DNA of 64,000 nt from assembly GCF_010672455.1 (NCBI RefSeq), contig NZ_JAAHGO010000042.1:5996-69995 (forward strand), written 5' to 3'. This DNA comes from Okeania sp. SIO2C9. Lineage in GTDB: Bacteria > Cyanobacteriota > Cyanobacteriia > Cyanobacteriales > Microcoleaceae. The notes beneath the pieces were generated by a model. It did no database searches. It was not told where the DNA came from and worked only from the letters and a program-made list of their open reading frames with translations. This document shows positions 37,381 to 47,062 of the stretch, in pieces. The position numbers were made by a program, and so were the translations under genes. Every line of letters begins with the position of its first letter. The stretch's first letter is position 1.

Positions 37381-37671
37381 TTTTAGTAATATCAAATCTG
37401 TTTAATTAGGTATAAAAATATTGTCCATCTTCACCATTAGGAAATCTTGATATAGCGTTTCTCAGACTACTGAGGTACAGTTGTTTTTCTTCTTTTCTCA
37501 CAGGAGTGCGCGTCTCCTTGCGACTGTCGTTGTCGCGGGGTCGCACCGCTATTCTCTGTTTTTCCTCTTGACTGCTCTATAAAACTGATACAAAGCGTTA
37601 CATAACGTAACAACCCGATGTTTACTTCCTGCTTCTTGTGAGGCCGTCGGCGGTTACTCATCCACAGGCAT

Positions 37672-38760
37672 TCATGCACAGGCATTCACGGTCGAGCCGA
37701 CCGCATGTCTTGAGTGCGTCTTACATTCTGAGGAAACCTCGCCAATTAGCACTCGCTTTCTTAAATTTATACTGGCGTTTAAATCTCTATCTATTGACCA
37801 CCCACAGTCGGGGCAGTCATAAGTTCTCAGATGCAAGGGCATGTCTTGAACATGACCACAGTTAGAACAAGTCTTTGATGATGGAAAAAATCTGTCTACT
37901 ACTACTAATTCACAGTCGTACCATTGACACTTGTATTCTAGCTGTCGCCTAAACTCATAAAATCCTTGATCGGCTATAGATTTCGCTAGCTTATGGTTGG
38001 CTAACATACCAGACACATTCAAATCTTCAATCACAACAATGCCGTGGTTCTTGGCTAAATATGTTGTCAATTTATCAAGTGCATCTTTGCGGATGTTAGC
38101 TATTCGTCTATGTTGTTTGGCTAGCTTGACTACAGCTTTGTACCAATTGCTTGAATGCTTAACTTTCTTACTCAGTTGTCGTTGTAACGCGCGCTAATCT
38201 GTTTTGCGCTTTTTTGTAAGGCTTAACACTCTCGAAGACTTCACCTGTACTTAGTGTTGCTAGTGTCTTAATTCCTAAATCTACACCTACAACTTCTGTA
38301 GTTTTTGGTGTTGAAGTCGGAGTAAATTCAAAAGCTAAACTTAAATACCAATCACCAGCTTGTCTGCTGATAGTTATTTTTTGAGTTGTTGCTTCACTCT
38401 TGTTCATAAGTTTTGACTATACCAATAAAAGGTAACTTGTGACTCCATCCGTTTAATTCTATTGGTTTTCCACTGGTTTTCAATCGTGAATGAATCAGAC
38501 TTACCTTTCTTCTTATATCTTGGATATTTACCCAACCCTTGGAAGAACCTCTTAAATGCTTCACCCAAGTTAGTAAAAGCATATTGATAAACTTTAGATG
38601 ACAAGTTTTTCATCCAAGGATAAAGTGGTTTTGTGTGATTGGTAAAAACCTCTCTGAGCTTACGGACGTTTGGTTTATAACCATCAATATATGCAGCATT
38701 CCACAGACCTTTTACCCCAGTTATAACACCAGCGTGAATAGCCTGCGTGTTGAGCCATCA
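37672..38760 (-). pseudogene. tnpB: tnpB remnant with several frameshifts
   Basis: Readable pieces are 38404-38613 (KVYQYAFTNLGEAFKRFF, KYPRYKKKGKSDSFTIEN), 38394-38582 (SGKPIELNG, KLPFIGIVKTYE) and 38168-38407 (VVGVDLGIKTLATLSTGE, the first RuvC motif). The last, 37672-38070, carries IVVIEDLNVSGMLANHKLAK, zinc finger CSNC...CPDC and SIDRDLNASINL. At least three frame changes are needed. The one at 38190-38196 is a single extra base in a GCGCGC tract, after which LQRQLSKKVK continues. The N-terminus up to about 38800 is more degraded. No tnpA. Confidence 0.82.
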
Positions 38761-38913
38761 GAGTCTTCTGTTTATTATTAAGTTTCAGCTTTGTTAATCA
38801 TGGATTTCATTCCTGAGTGAGTGCAGCCTGTCTAAAAGTATGCTTAAGAGCGTATTATATCGTTATTCTCTGATTAAGTCAATGCTCCTGACTCCTATGT
38901 CCAAAAGATTTTA

Positions 38914-39050
38914 TATCAAATCCGTTTAATTCGGTATACAAAAATGTTCCATCTTCCACCATTACCAAATATTTCTCTCACTCCCTATCTCCCCATCTCC
39001 CTATCTCCCCATCTCCCCATCTAATTACACCGATGCTACCGGATTTGATA
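38914..39050. mobile_element. MITE, TATCAAATCCG termini, with extra right end
   Basis: The element runs from TATCAAATCCGTTTAATTCGG to CTACCGGATTTGATA, flanked by TTA at 38911-38913 and 39051-39053. A second right end (GCTACCGGATTTGATA then TAA) follows at 39061-39079, as if part of the end was duplicated. CTCCCCATCTCC repeats fill the middle. Confidence 0.75.
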
Positions 39051-39108
39051 TTATACTGGTGCTACCGGATTTGATATAACCTCAAATTTTATACTTTTTA
39101 ATAAAAAT

Positions 39109-39582
39109 CTAATGGCTTCCTGCCCATGTCACCCATTTGCGAGAAACACCTAAATGAGAGCTAGCTGCACTTAATTCTGCTTGATTAACATTTGCTGCGG
39201 TCAAATCTGCGCCACTCATTTCTACTTCATTCAGGTTTGCTCCAATTAAGTCTGCACCAGTAAGGTTAGTACTGCGCAGATCTGCTCGATTCAAATTAGC
39301 TCGTGCTAGGTTTGCTCCTGTCAAGTCAGCACCGATTAGATTAACATCACTTAAATTTGCGCTACGTAAGTCTGCATAACTAAGATCGGCACCAGATAAA
39401 TTTGCTTGACTTAACTCAGCTCCACTTAGTTTGGCCCCACTTAAGTCAATCCCGCTTAAATCAGCTTGATTTAGATTAATCATAGTCAGTTTTACCCCAC
39501 GCAGATTTGCATTACTGAGACAAATTCCTCGGAAATAACGTTTTCCTATAGAGTAGCGACTTAGGAATTTTTGAGCATCCAT
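39109..39582 (-). CDS. Pentapeptide-repeat protein
   Basis: About 157 aa from ATG 39582 (MDAQKFLSRYSIGKRYFRG). GGAG lies about ten bases upstream; a TTG three codons earlier is a weaker start. After a short N-terminal cap nearly all of the protein is A(D/N)LXX repeats (ADLSGIDLSGAKLSGAELSQ and so on, residues 20-140). It has no signal peptide. The last 20 residues (SSHLGVSRKWVTWAGSH) leave the repeat. It resembles the protein at 8657-9229 in type but not in detail. Confidence 0.83.
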   Translation of the reverse strand: MDAQKFLSRYSIGKRYFRGICLSNANLRGVKLTMINLNQADLSGIDLSGAKLSGAELSQANLSGADLSYADLRSANLSDVNLIGADLTGANLARANLNRADLRSTNLTGADLIGANLNEVEMSGADLTAANVNQAELSAASSHLGVSRKWVTWAGSH

Positions 39583-39716
39583 ATTTTTCAACTCCGTTTG
39601 ATAAAATTAGTTTTTTAAAGATTGTTTGTTTTTTCATGGTGGCAGAAACATAAAAAAATGTAGCTAAAACTACACAAAAGTTTAAAATTTTATAAATTTG
39701 TATGAAGCTCAATTTA

Positions 39717-40060
39717 TATCATGTCTGGTTGAATAGTTATAAATAATAGACATCTCCAGAAAATAGGGAACAGGGAACAGTGGTGCGACCCCGCGTCGGC
39801 AACAGACGCAACGGAACGCGCACCAAGAGAGAGAACAGGGAACAGGGGGAAATAATTGATAATTTATGGATAAGAATTGATTTTATTTTTGATTTTCACT
39901 CCTATGTCTAATAATGGAGGAGTCAGAAGTCAGTAGTCAGGAGTTATATCATGTTCGGTTGAATACTTATAAATAACTTAGCGAGAAGTCAGGTAGGGGA
40001 ATCGTCGGATTGGCGGCGTACAGGAGTCAGAAGTCAGGAGGGAAGAAGAGAGAGTTTTAA
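39717..40060. other. MITE left ends and GC-rich insert upstream of a pentapeptide gene
   Basis: TATCATGTCTGGTTGAATAG (about 39717) and TATCATGTTCGGTTGAATAC (about 39945) are two left-type ends without clear right partners. A GC-rich insert at 39780-39828 (GTGGTGCGACCCCGCG...GGAACGCGCACC) has GGTGCG/CGCACC ends. GGGAACAGGG and AGTCAGAAGTCAG repeats fill the rest. No gene was recognised. Confidence 0.5.
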
Positions 40061-40213
40061 TGCCAAGGGTGATAAATGTTTGCTACATTTTCTTGAGCGG
40101 GGGAGTAGGGGAGTAGGGGCGTTAACGATAGTTATAGCAATGAGCGCTCAGGTATTTACAATGTCCAGCTCAAAGTGCAGTAAGCGAAAAGGTGTACAAA
40201 AAATAATGTGTAA

Positions 40214-40501
40214 TATCATGTCCGGATAAGAGCTATCTGGAAAAAACTTATCATGAGTGCTTCAACAGTAAATCTTTCGGCGTTGCTGATTCTGGGTATG
40301 ATGCAAGCCCCCCTAGCCCCCGAATTTTGGGGGGAATAAAACTCTAAAAGTCCCCCAATGCGCGGGGGATGCGCGGGGGCTTGGCCAGAACAAAACAATC
40401 GCACATTCATACTTCTATTCAGCAACGCCAATCTTTCTATTTTCCCTGCCTCCCCTACTCCCCTACTATCTTAATTATAAGTATTCAACCGGACATGATA
40501 T
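40214..40501. mobile_element. MITE, TATCATGTCCGG termini, carrying a nested element
   Basis: The outer ends TATCATGTCCGGATAAG and CAACCGGACATGATA are flanked by TAA at 40211-40213 and 40502-40504. The 151-bp GGCGTTGCTG element sits inside it. Without that element the outer MITE would be about 130 bp, close to its relatives. Confidence 0.8.
40279..40429. mobile_element. 151-bp MITE with 8-bp duplication, copy 2
   Basis: It runs from GGCGTTGCTGATTCTGGG to TATTCAGCAACGCC, flanked on both sides by AATCTTTC (40271-40278 and 40430-40437). The interior (AAGCCCCCCTAGCCCCC; TCCCCCAATGCGCGGGG) matches copy 1 at 22931-23081 in reverse orientation. Confidence 0.85.
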
Positions 40502-40771
40502 AAATATGCCAGCGCACATTGCTATATGCGCAAGCTAAGGCCCTTACAGGAGGTTGCATGCAACGTCCGAGAACGAGAAGTAAACATAGGAACAAGCAAT
40601 GCCTAGCATCCTGCCCGCGAGGGAGCAAGATGCTCCCACTACCGTTTCTGGTAATAAAAATAGGTTGTCCTGCTCGCTAACGTGTGAAGATATATTTTTT
40701 TTAATTTTTTCCCACACTCCCCACACTTCCCACACACTCTCTACCATTACAATGCACCACCACCACTTTTT

Positions 40772-43627
40772 TTACCTTAATTTCAATCTCCACCAATCTT
40801 CTAATAAGGTGTACAAAACGGGAACTACAATTAAACTCAACAAAGTAGAAGTAATTAACCCTCCAATAATTGCCACAGCTAGAGGTTGTCGTAATTCTGC
40901 TCCTGCTCCTAATCCCAAGGCGATCGGCAACATTCCTAAAACTGTCGAACTTGTTGTCATTAAAATGGGTCGCAGTCGCACTAACCCAGTTTGCAAAATA
41001 GCTTGTCTGCGGTCTAACCCTGACTGACGCAGTTGATTAATATAATCCATCAATAACAGAGCATTTTTATCAAGTAAACCGAGGAGAAAAATTAGACCGA
41101 GTAGGGAAATAACGCCAAAATCACTCTGAGTAAATAATAATCCTAACATTGCCCCCACAATAGATAAAGGCAAACACAAACCTACTACCAAAGGTTCTAA
41201 AAATCTACCAAAAAGTAACACTAAGACTGTCAACATACATACAATAGAGAAACCTAAGGTCACAAAAAAACTACCAAAGACTTCCCCTACTCTCAAAGAA
41301 TCTCCACCTAAGTCCAATTTGACACCAGGAGGTAAAATTGGTTGAGCTATTTCTACTGCTAAATCTATAGCATTCCCTAATGCTATACCATCAGAAAGAT
41401 TAGCCGTAATATAGATAACCTGCTTTTGAGCGCGGTGAGTTATTTCCATGGGGTTATCGAAATTATTATACTGAGGCGCAATAGTTAAATCAACAAATCC
41501 TGGTATTTTGGCAATTTGAGTTTGAATTTTTTGAGCTGTATTGTAGAGAATTTCTAGATTATCTCCTAATAACATTACTTCAAAAGGTTTTCCAGCACCA
41601 GTCTCAACAAATGGAATATCTTCAACACTAACACTAATATTTTTTAACTCAGATAAAGCTTTACGAGTTTGCTCTTGTATTTGAACAGTAGTGAATGATC
41701 GCTCTTTTTTGAGTTTTACATATATTTTACCGCGATTTGGTTCGCTCTGGAAACCTGCAATACTAAAGACTGATTCTACTTCTGGGGAGGATAAAACTTT
41801 TTCCTCGATCTGTTGCGCTACTCTACGAGATTTTCTTAATAAGATTCTAGTGGGAGATTTGGTTAAATCACTAATCCAATTAAATGCTCCTTCAGCAAAA
41901 AATGAGTTATTGGCAGGTGCTTGAGTTGCTTGGGGAGAGGGAGCATTTTCAGTATTACTAGCAAAATTAGGTAGAGGGTAAGTGTAGGTAATATTAAATT
42001 CTCCTCGGTCTAGTTGTGGTACTAAACCTTTAGGAATTAGAGGAATCATTGTCACACCAAGAATGAAACTGAGTAAAGCTATTGCTATGACAATTTTTCG
42101 ATTGTCTAGGGACCAGTTAAGTAATTTTTGGTATCGATTGGATAAAGTGTTCTCCCACTTTTGTGTTTGATTTAATAAACTCTCTAAGTTATAAAAAGAA
42201 CTTCTGACTTCATCATAATTTCCTTCTAACTTCTGACTTCTGCCTTCTGCCTTCTGACTTCTGACTTCATTATTATTTTCTTCTAACTTCTGCCTTCTGC
42301 CTTCTGCCTTATGCCTTCTGCCTTCTAACTTCTGACTTCTGACTTCATTTAACCACCACACTGCTAATACTGGGGATAAAGTGCGGGCAACTAATAAAGA
42401 AATTAGTACTGCTGCGGAAACTGTTAAACCAAAGGGTTGAAAAAATTGACCAAGGGTATCCCCCATAAAAGCGACTGGGAGAAATACTGCGGCAATGGTG
42501 CAGGTAGAAGCAACAACGGTTAAACCTATTTCATCAGTACCATTTATGGCAGCTTGTTTGGGAGTTTCTCCTGCTTCGAGATGTCTGGCAATGTTTTCCA
42601 CATCTACAATAGCATCATCAACAATTATTCCAATTATTATTGCTAAGGCGAGGAGGGTAATAGTTTCTAGGTTAAATCCAAATATTGCCATGACAATACA
42701 GGTACCTAATAGAGAAATAGGTATTGCTAAAGCTGTAATTATGGTGGCTGAAAAATTCCGTAAAAATGGAAAAATGACTGCTACTGCTAGAATAATTGCC
42801 AATAATAAGGCATCAATAGTAGCTTGGGTTGCTTCCTGAATATAGTCTGCTTGAGTTTCTGCTAGGACGAGTTTTATTTCTGGCAGTTCAGACTGCATTT
42901 TGGCTACGGTTGCTTCTACTTTACTTACAGCTTCTAAGGTATTAGCATTGGCGCGTTTAACTACTTGGAAAGCTATGGCATTTTGATTATTGAAACTGAC
43001 TAAGGTTGGGAAAGTGTTAGGGAGTGATGTGTCAGTGTCTTTTTGTTTTAAGGAAGCGTCACCAAGTAGGTTAACTTTTAAAACTTCTGGTAATTCTGAA
43101 ATAGTAGGGATAATTTGATTTTGAGCAATGGCAGTTAATTCTCTGAGAGTTTTACTGTTACTGATAATGGCGTAGCTAATTGCTGCGGACTCGTTTAGGT
43201 CAAGACTGATTATCTCTAAATTAGTTTCTGGAGGGAGGGGTACTTGTTTGAGAGCAGTTTCCACATCTGCTGTTGCTGATGTTAAATTGCTTAGGGTGGT
43301 AAAAGCTATGTTGATGACTGCTTGACCTGGATATGTTGAGGAGCGCAATTCATACATTCCTTTTGTTTCGAGGATTTTAACAGCTTTTTCGATGGGAGTT
43401 GTAATTTGCGTTTCTGTTTCGATAGTATTGTCAAAATTTGCTGTTGCTTGTACTACCACTACTGGAAAACTAACTTGTGGAAATAAGCCATATTTGAGAC
43501 TACTAAAGGCAAAAAAACCTGCTATTACTACAGTTAACCAAAAACAAATAGTTAACCATGGTTGAGCGATCGCCCATCTGGAAATATTCCAGCGTTGTCG
43601 TAGATTTTTTGCTTTAGATTGTTTCAT
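40772..43627 (-). CDS. RND-family (AcrB-like) efflux permease
   Basis: This 951-aa inner-membrane proton-driven exporter subunit is a little shorter than typical 1020-1050-aa AcrB homologues. It has the first helix after ISRWAIAQPWLTI, the pore-domain QATANFDNTIETETQITTPIEKA, the relay helix GIIVDDAIVDVENIARHLE, and VASTCTIAAVFLPVAFMG. The second half has LGLIFLLGLLDKNALLLMDYIN with the charged helix lysine, and LRPILMTTSSTVLGMLPIALG. Residues about 430-480 form an insert of EVRSQK/LEGRRQK-type repeats coded by GAAGTCAGAAG and GGCAGAAGG microsatellites found between genes elsewhere. No membrane-fusion partner or TolC is adjacent. ATG 43627 starts MKQSKAKNLRQRW. Confidence 0.9.
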   Translation of the reverse strand: MKQSKAKNLRQRWNISRWAIAQPWLTICFWLTVVIAGFFAFSSLKYGLFPQVSFPVVVVQATANFDNTIETETQITTPIEKAVKILETKGMYELRSSTYPGQAVINIAFTTLSNLTSATADVETALKQVPLPPETNLEIISLDLNESAAISYAIISNSKTLRELTAIAQNQIIPTISELPEVLKVNLLGDASLKQKDTDTSLPNTFPTLVSFNNQNAIAFQVVKRANANTLEAVSKVEATVAKMQSELPEIKLVLAETQADYIQEATQATIDALLLAIILAVAVIFPFLRNFSATIITALAIPISLLGTCIVMAIFGFNLETITLLALAIIIGIIVDDAIVDVENIARHLEAGETPKQAAINGTDEIGLTVVASTCTIAAVFLPVAFMGDTLGQFFQPFGLTVSAAVLISLLVARTLSPVLAVWWLNEVRSQKLEGRRHKAEGRRQKLEENNNEVRSQKAEGRSQKLEGNYDEVRSSFYNLESLLNQTQKWENTLSNRYQKLLNWSLDNRKIVIAIALLSFILGVTMIPLIPKGLVPQLDRGEFNITYTYPLPNFASNTENAPSPQATQAPANNSFFAEGAFNWISDLTKSPTRILLRKSRRVAQQIEEKVLSSPEVESVFSIAGFQSEPNRGKIYVKLKKERSFTTVQIQEQTRKALSELKNISVSVEDIPFVETGAGKPFEVMLLGDNLEILYNTAQKIQTQIAKIPGFVDLTIAPQYNNFDNPMEITHRAQKQVIYITANLSDGIALGNAIDLAVEIAQPILPPGVKLDLGGDSLRVGEVFGSFFVTLGFSIVCMLTVLVLLFGRFLEPLVVGLCLPLSIVGAMLGLLFTQSDFGVISLLGLIFLLGLLDKNALLLMDYINQLRQSGLDRRQAILQTGLVRLRPILMTTSSTVLGMLPIALGLGAGAELRQPLAVAIIGGLITSTLLSLIVVPVLYTLLEDWWRLKLR
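42181..42340 (-). repeat. In-frame microsatellite inside the RND permease gene
   Basis: The plus strand shows CTTCTGACTTC, CTTCTAACTTC and CTTCTGCCTTC units over about 160 bp, the same units as the intergenic tracts at 45303-45335 and 62660-62690. They translate to about 50 polar residues and keep the frame open. Confidence 0.85.
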
Positions 43628-43755
43628 TATGATTCAGGTTTTCAACTTCTTCTTTTTTGAATAAAAAAACATCCTATTCGTTAATTTGATAATTAATTTT
43701 CCGGAGAAGTAATTATTAATTATTAATTATTAATTTTTTCATCACCACTTACCAT

Positions 43756-44115
43756 CTAATCTATCAATTTTTCAGCACAAAACTCTCCGACTTCTATTAA
43801 TTCTTCTGGCGTTTCCTCTTTTGCTGCTTTGTTAATTAATTTCCGAAATTTTTCTAAGGTATATTTAGATTGAAACTGATTCAGGGTACAATCACATAGT
43901 GTTTTAGCTTGTTCTGTTGATAATCCTTTTGTCACAGCATTAATTTTACAACTTGCCTGATAAGCTTCTGTAAAATTTTGAGGATATTCGTTTTGAGATA
44001 GTAATTTGGGAGTTTGACTTTTTGCTTCACTCACCAGTAAACTACAGTAAGCTATACTTACCAAGGTTAATAAAAAAACAGTAATTAAAGGTTGTTTTTG
44101 ACAGCTAATTTTCAT
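43756..44115 (-). CDS. Small exported four-cysteine protein
   Basis: The 119-aa protein has an N-terminal signal peptide (KQPLITVFLLTLVSIAYCSLLVSEAKSQ, cleavage probably after about residue 33). The mature part is helical with four cysteines (YQASCKI, TLCDCTL, GEFCAEK) that could form two disulfides, and an EKFRKLINKAAKEETPEEL segment. I do not know the family name. It lies 128 bp upstream of the RND gene on the same strand, separated by a TTAATTATTAATTA tract, so co-transcription is possible but unproven. Confidence 0.6.
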   Translation of the reverse strand: MKISCQKQPLITVFLLTLVSIAYCSLLVSEAKSQTPKLLSQNEYPQNFTEAYQASCKINAVTKGLSTEQAKTLCDCTLNQFQSKYTLEKFRKLINKAAKEETPEELIEVGEFCAEKLID

Positions 44116-44682
44116 TACTAATAATTAGTTTTTTATTGGGCCAGCAAGAGAGAATAAAATATAAAATTGAGACATAAAAGAGAGGCTATTTTATGATAAC
44201 TACTTAAGCTATATTGTGTAAAAATTGATAATTAATAAACAATTTATTGATATTTTATATATATTAAGTAAACTCAATCAATTATTTATTATTGCTGTAT
44301 TTTTATCCATAAACTGACAATTTTTTAGAGTAAATTTTAATTATAAAATGGGGGAGGCGATCAGGTAATAGAAAAAATAAAATATTTCTCAACTCTCTTA
44401 ACCTCATCCCTAAATTATAGTCATTAGCACTAAGATATTAGCCTTTAATTTTTTTGCTCTATTTTAAGCAAAAATCAAATCTAGTTAATGTACTTAATCA
44501 ATATGTGAAACTCTATTAAATTGTCAATTTATATTTTTTTGTGTTTAATAACCCGCCCTCTACACGATGTTTACAATTGCTTGGGGTTTGTAGACACGAA
44601 GTAGCTTGTCGAAGACTATCCCCATCCACTTTTTCCTTTTCCCTTCTTCCTTTTTCCCTCTTCCTTCTTCCTTTTTCAATAC
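44116..44682. other. AT-rich gap with CTTCC tract
   Basis: No gene, RNA or MITE end was seen. CTTTTTCCC/CTTCTTCC repeats lie at 44630-44675, and ACAATTGCTTGGGGTTTGTAGACACG (44570-44597) resembles 45238-45265. The latter is a minor dispersed repeat. Confidence 0.45.
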
Positions 44683-44859
44683 TTAATCTAACCAAATTTC
44701 CCACCAAGAGCCAGACTTAGATTCCGATGACTCTACCTCTTTGATTCTGTTAATTTTTTCCCCTTGATGAATCTTACCTGCTGCTTGTTCGGCTGCCTCT
44801 TCTTTACTTCCTGCTTCAACTATTATATCCCTACGATTAAGAGTGACACGATATTTCAT
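44683..44859 (-). CDS. 58-aa hypothetical protein
   Basis: This short frame starts MKYRVTLNRRDIIVEAGSKE and ends ESKSGSWWEIWLD. A GAGGT ribosome-binding site lies about nine bases before the ATG. Composition is ordinary for a small soluble protein: a beta-strand start, a helix EEAAEQAAGKI, and an aromatic C-terminus. I do not recognise a named family. Frame, codon usage and Shine-Dalgarno sequence together make it a likely real gene. Confidence 0.6.
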   Translation of the reverse strand: MKYRVTLNRRDIIVEAGSKEEAAEQAAGKIHQGEKINRIKEVESSESKSGSWWEIWLD

Positions 44860-45099
44860 ATTTTTTTTACCTCATATAATCTACAATAAGAACTTTACCA
44901 TAATTTTATAACATCATATAGATAAACCGGATTTATGTCACCAAAAACCCGGTTTTCCAATTTTTTTAAGTTTGTTCTCTGAAATTTTTTCTATATCTGA
45001 GATAGGGGCAGATTTAAGCATAAATATTTCTGTTAAGTGGAACATTCTTTAAATATACCCCTATAGTTTTTTATCTTTTCTTTTGCCGGTTAAATACCC

Positions 45100-45235
45100 C
45101 ACCGTCATTTCAGTTATCAGTTATCAGTTATCAGTTATCAGTTATCAGTACCTCTCTCTGGCTGTTTGCGCAGCATGACCTAGGAAAGTCAGAGACTTGA
45201 AATATTGAACTTTATTTTTTTGTCCATGGGAGTGC
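45100..45235. repeat. AGTTATC tandem repeat and associated dispersed segment
   Basis: TCATTTCAGTTATCAGTTATC with five tandem AGTTATC-type units is followed by GTACCTC and, about 60 bp on, TTGAAATATTGAACTTTATTT. The same order occurs at 52363-52455 and, in part, at 57073-57120. A separate AGTTATC tract lies at 45728-45758. Confidence 0.75.
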
Positions 45236-45364
45236 TTAAAATTGCTTGGGGTTATAAGACACGGAGTGGGGTGTCGAAAACTATCCATGAGTAATTATTT
45301 TCCCTTCTGCCTTCTGCCTTCTGCCTTCTGCCTTTTTCAAGAGAATAATCATCTGGACATGATA

Positions 45365-45634
45365 TTAAACAGGTTTAGTTAAGTTAGAACAATAACTATC
45401 ATTTACTACTAAAGAATTAATATTTATAGGCTCCATATCTGATGATTCTGGTATCCACCTATTTGTAGGATGAAATACTACTTTTTTACAAACGATCTGA
45501 GTATTACTTAAAGATGCATAATCCCAAGTGAAAATTTCTGGGTCTCTAATATTTGCATTAGCTGGCACTTTAACTAATGCACTTAGCAAGACTAACTCCA
45601 GGGTAACTAGAGCAACAATTGCATATTTTAACAT
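45365..45634 (-). CDS. Small exported hypothetical protein
   Basis: The 89-aa protein has a signal peptide (MLKYAIVALVTLELVLLSAL to PANA, residues 1-28). Two cysteines (QIVCKK, DSYCSN) remain in the mature part, enough for one disulfide. An almost perfect ribosome-binding site, TAGGAGG, lies just upstream of the ATG. The stop is immediately next to a GGACATGATA-TTA MITE right end (45355-45367), which may have shaped the C-terminus. No family recognised. Confidence 0.6.
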   Translation of the reverse strand: MLKYAIVALVTLELVLLSALVKVPANANIRDPEIFTWDYASLSNTQIVCKKVVFHPTNRWIPESSDMEPININSLVVNDSYCSNLTKPV

Positions 45635-45964
45635 ACGACCTCCTAAGCTGATTTTGTGAATAATTAATTTTCAGATAATAGTTTGATTATCATTTAGATT
45701 ATCTCATAATTTTTCTGAGAGTGTCAAGTCAGTTATCAGTTATCAGTTATCAGTTATCAGGAGAGAATAAAGAAGAATAACAGAAGCAAGAATCAAGAAA
45801 GAATCAAGAGGAAGAAAAGGATTTTTTTTATCGCTAATTATCCGGACATGATATTACTGAATAATTAAGGTTTAAAGGTTATTATTTGAAGAAGAAATAA
45901 AAACAAAAAATATTTTCGCTAGTCCTATCCGTTTTCAGGAAAGGTAATTGTTAATTGTTGAATT

Positions 45965-47062
45965 TTAATTTTTAAATTCCCTGCCCACACATACCCACGC
46001 ACCCCAAAAATAACGTGCTTGTAAAGGATAATTTTGTGCTTCCCATTGTGGCAATAATTCAGGAGATTTATTTTGCAAATTTGCTCGAATTTCTTGGATA
46101 ATTTTTTTACCTGTAGGTAAAGCTTCCAATTCTGTTCTTGTGATTGTTTTGATATAAATTTGTGCTTCTTGTAAAGCTTGTTGACTAGATAATTGTTTCT
46201 GCTGCATATTAGTAAGAAAGCGGTTCATTAATAGAATCGAAACTTGAGGTGGAACAAGCCATAAACTCATAATTAAAAGTCTAGCTCCGGCTGCGGTAAA
46301 TGCACTGCGTAATCCTTTAACTCCTTCTCCAATTTTCACATCTCCGACTGCTGTTTTACAGGCAATTAAAATGATTAATTCATTTGCCCATAAATCTAAA
46401 CCAGCTACATCTAAAGCAAATAGAATTCCTGACTCTGCTTCTGGGGGAATTTCTCCTCCGAAAAGCCAAGTATTTGCTCCTGCTAATGCTAATCCGGAAC
46501 GCCATAATGGATTTTTTTCAGCTTTTATTTGATGTAAACGAAAACCCGATCCAATAAACTCTCCCCTTTCTAAGGAAGGTTGGGGGGGGATAATCTTGTT
46601 CTAAAAAGAAACCATGAGTCGCCAGAACTAATTTTTTCGGACATTTACTATTTGTTAAATGAGTTTTTAAGGCATCATTTTGTAATAGAGGTTTGACTTG
46701 AAACTCGGCAGCAACAGCTTGGGCAATTTCTCTAGTCATCGGAACAGGTAAAAATGGTTTTTATCCTCTTGTCCGAAAGTTTGAATAATTTCACCTTTCA
46801 GGGAATTTAAGTTAATAGATAAGTCTGTTTTTTCCTCTAAGTCTCCGTTACTAAGGGGAGTTGGGTGGATTTCTTCCTTACTAAGAGAAGTTGGGGGGAT
46901 TTCTACAGATAAATCAAAATTCGGATCGGCAATAACTAAAGATTCAGAGGCAATACGTTTCGGTTGATTTTTATGTCGTAATAAATCTCTAGCTGCTGTT
47001 AAATAGGTAATTTGATATTTGTCAATAAATAAGTGATTATTTTCTCCATCTATGGGTAAAAT
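45965..47062 (-). pseudogene. CHAT (caspase-like) domain remnant, 3' part of the TPR gene
   Basis: After the TAA that ends the upstream frame, the same frame continues ILPIDGENNHLFIDKYQITY and IASESLVIADPNFD. A frame change near 46745-46770 leads to MTREIAQAVAAEFQVKPLL and LVLATHGFFLEQDY, with the catalytic histidine. A second, at the C8 tract 46582-46589, leads to LALAGANTWLFGGE, LIILIACKTAVGDVKIGEGV with the catalytic cysteine, and YFWGAWVCVG at the end. Repeat-like CCTTACTAAGGGGAG segments (46848-46905) code an odd linker. The CHAT fold is readable but not translatable as one protein. Confidence 0.75.

Noticed and set aside
40599-41027. 142-aa plus-strand frame
   Set aside because: It is mostly antisense to the 3' end of the RND permease gene.
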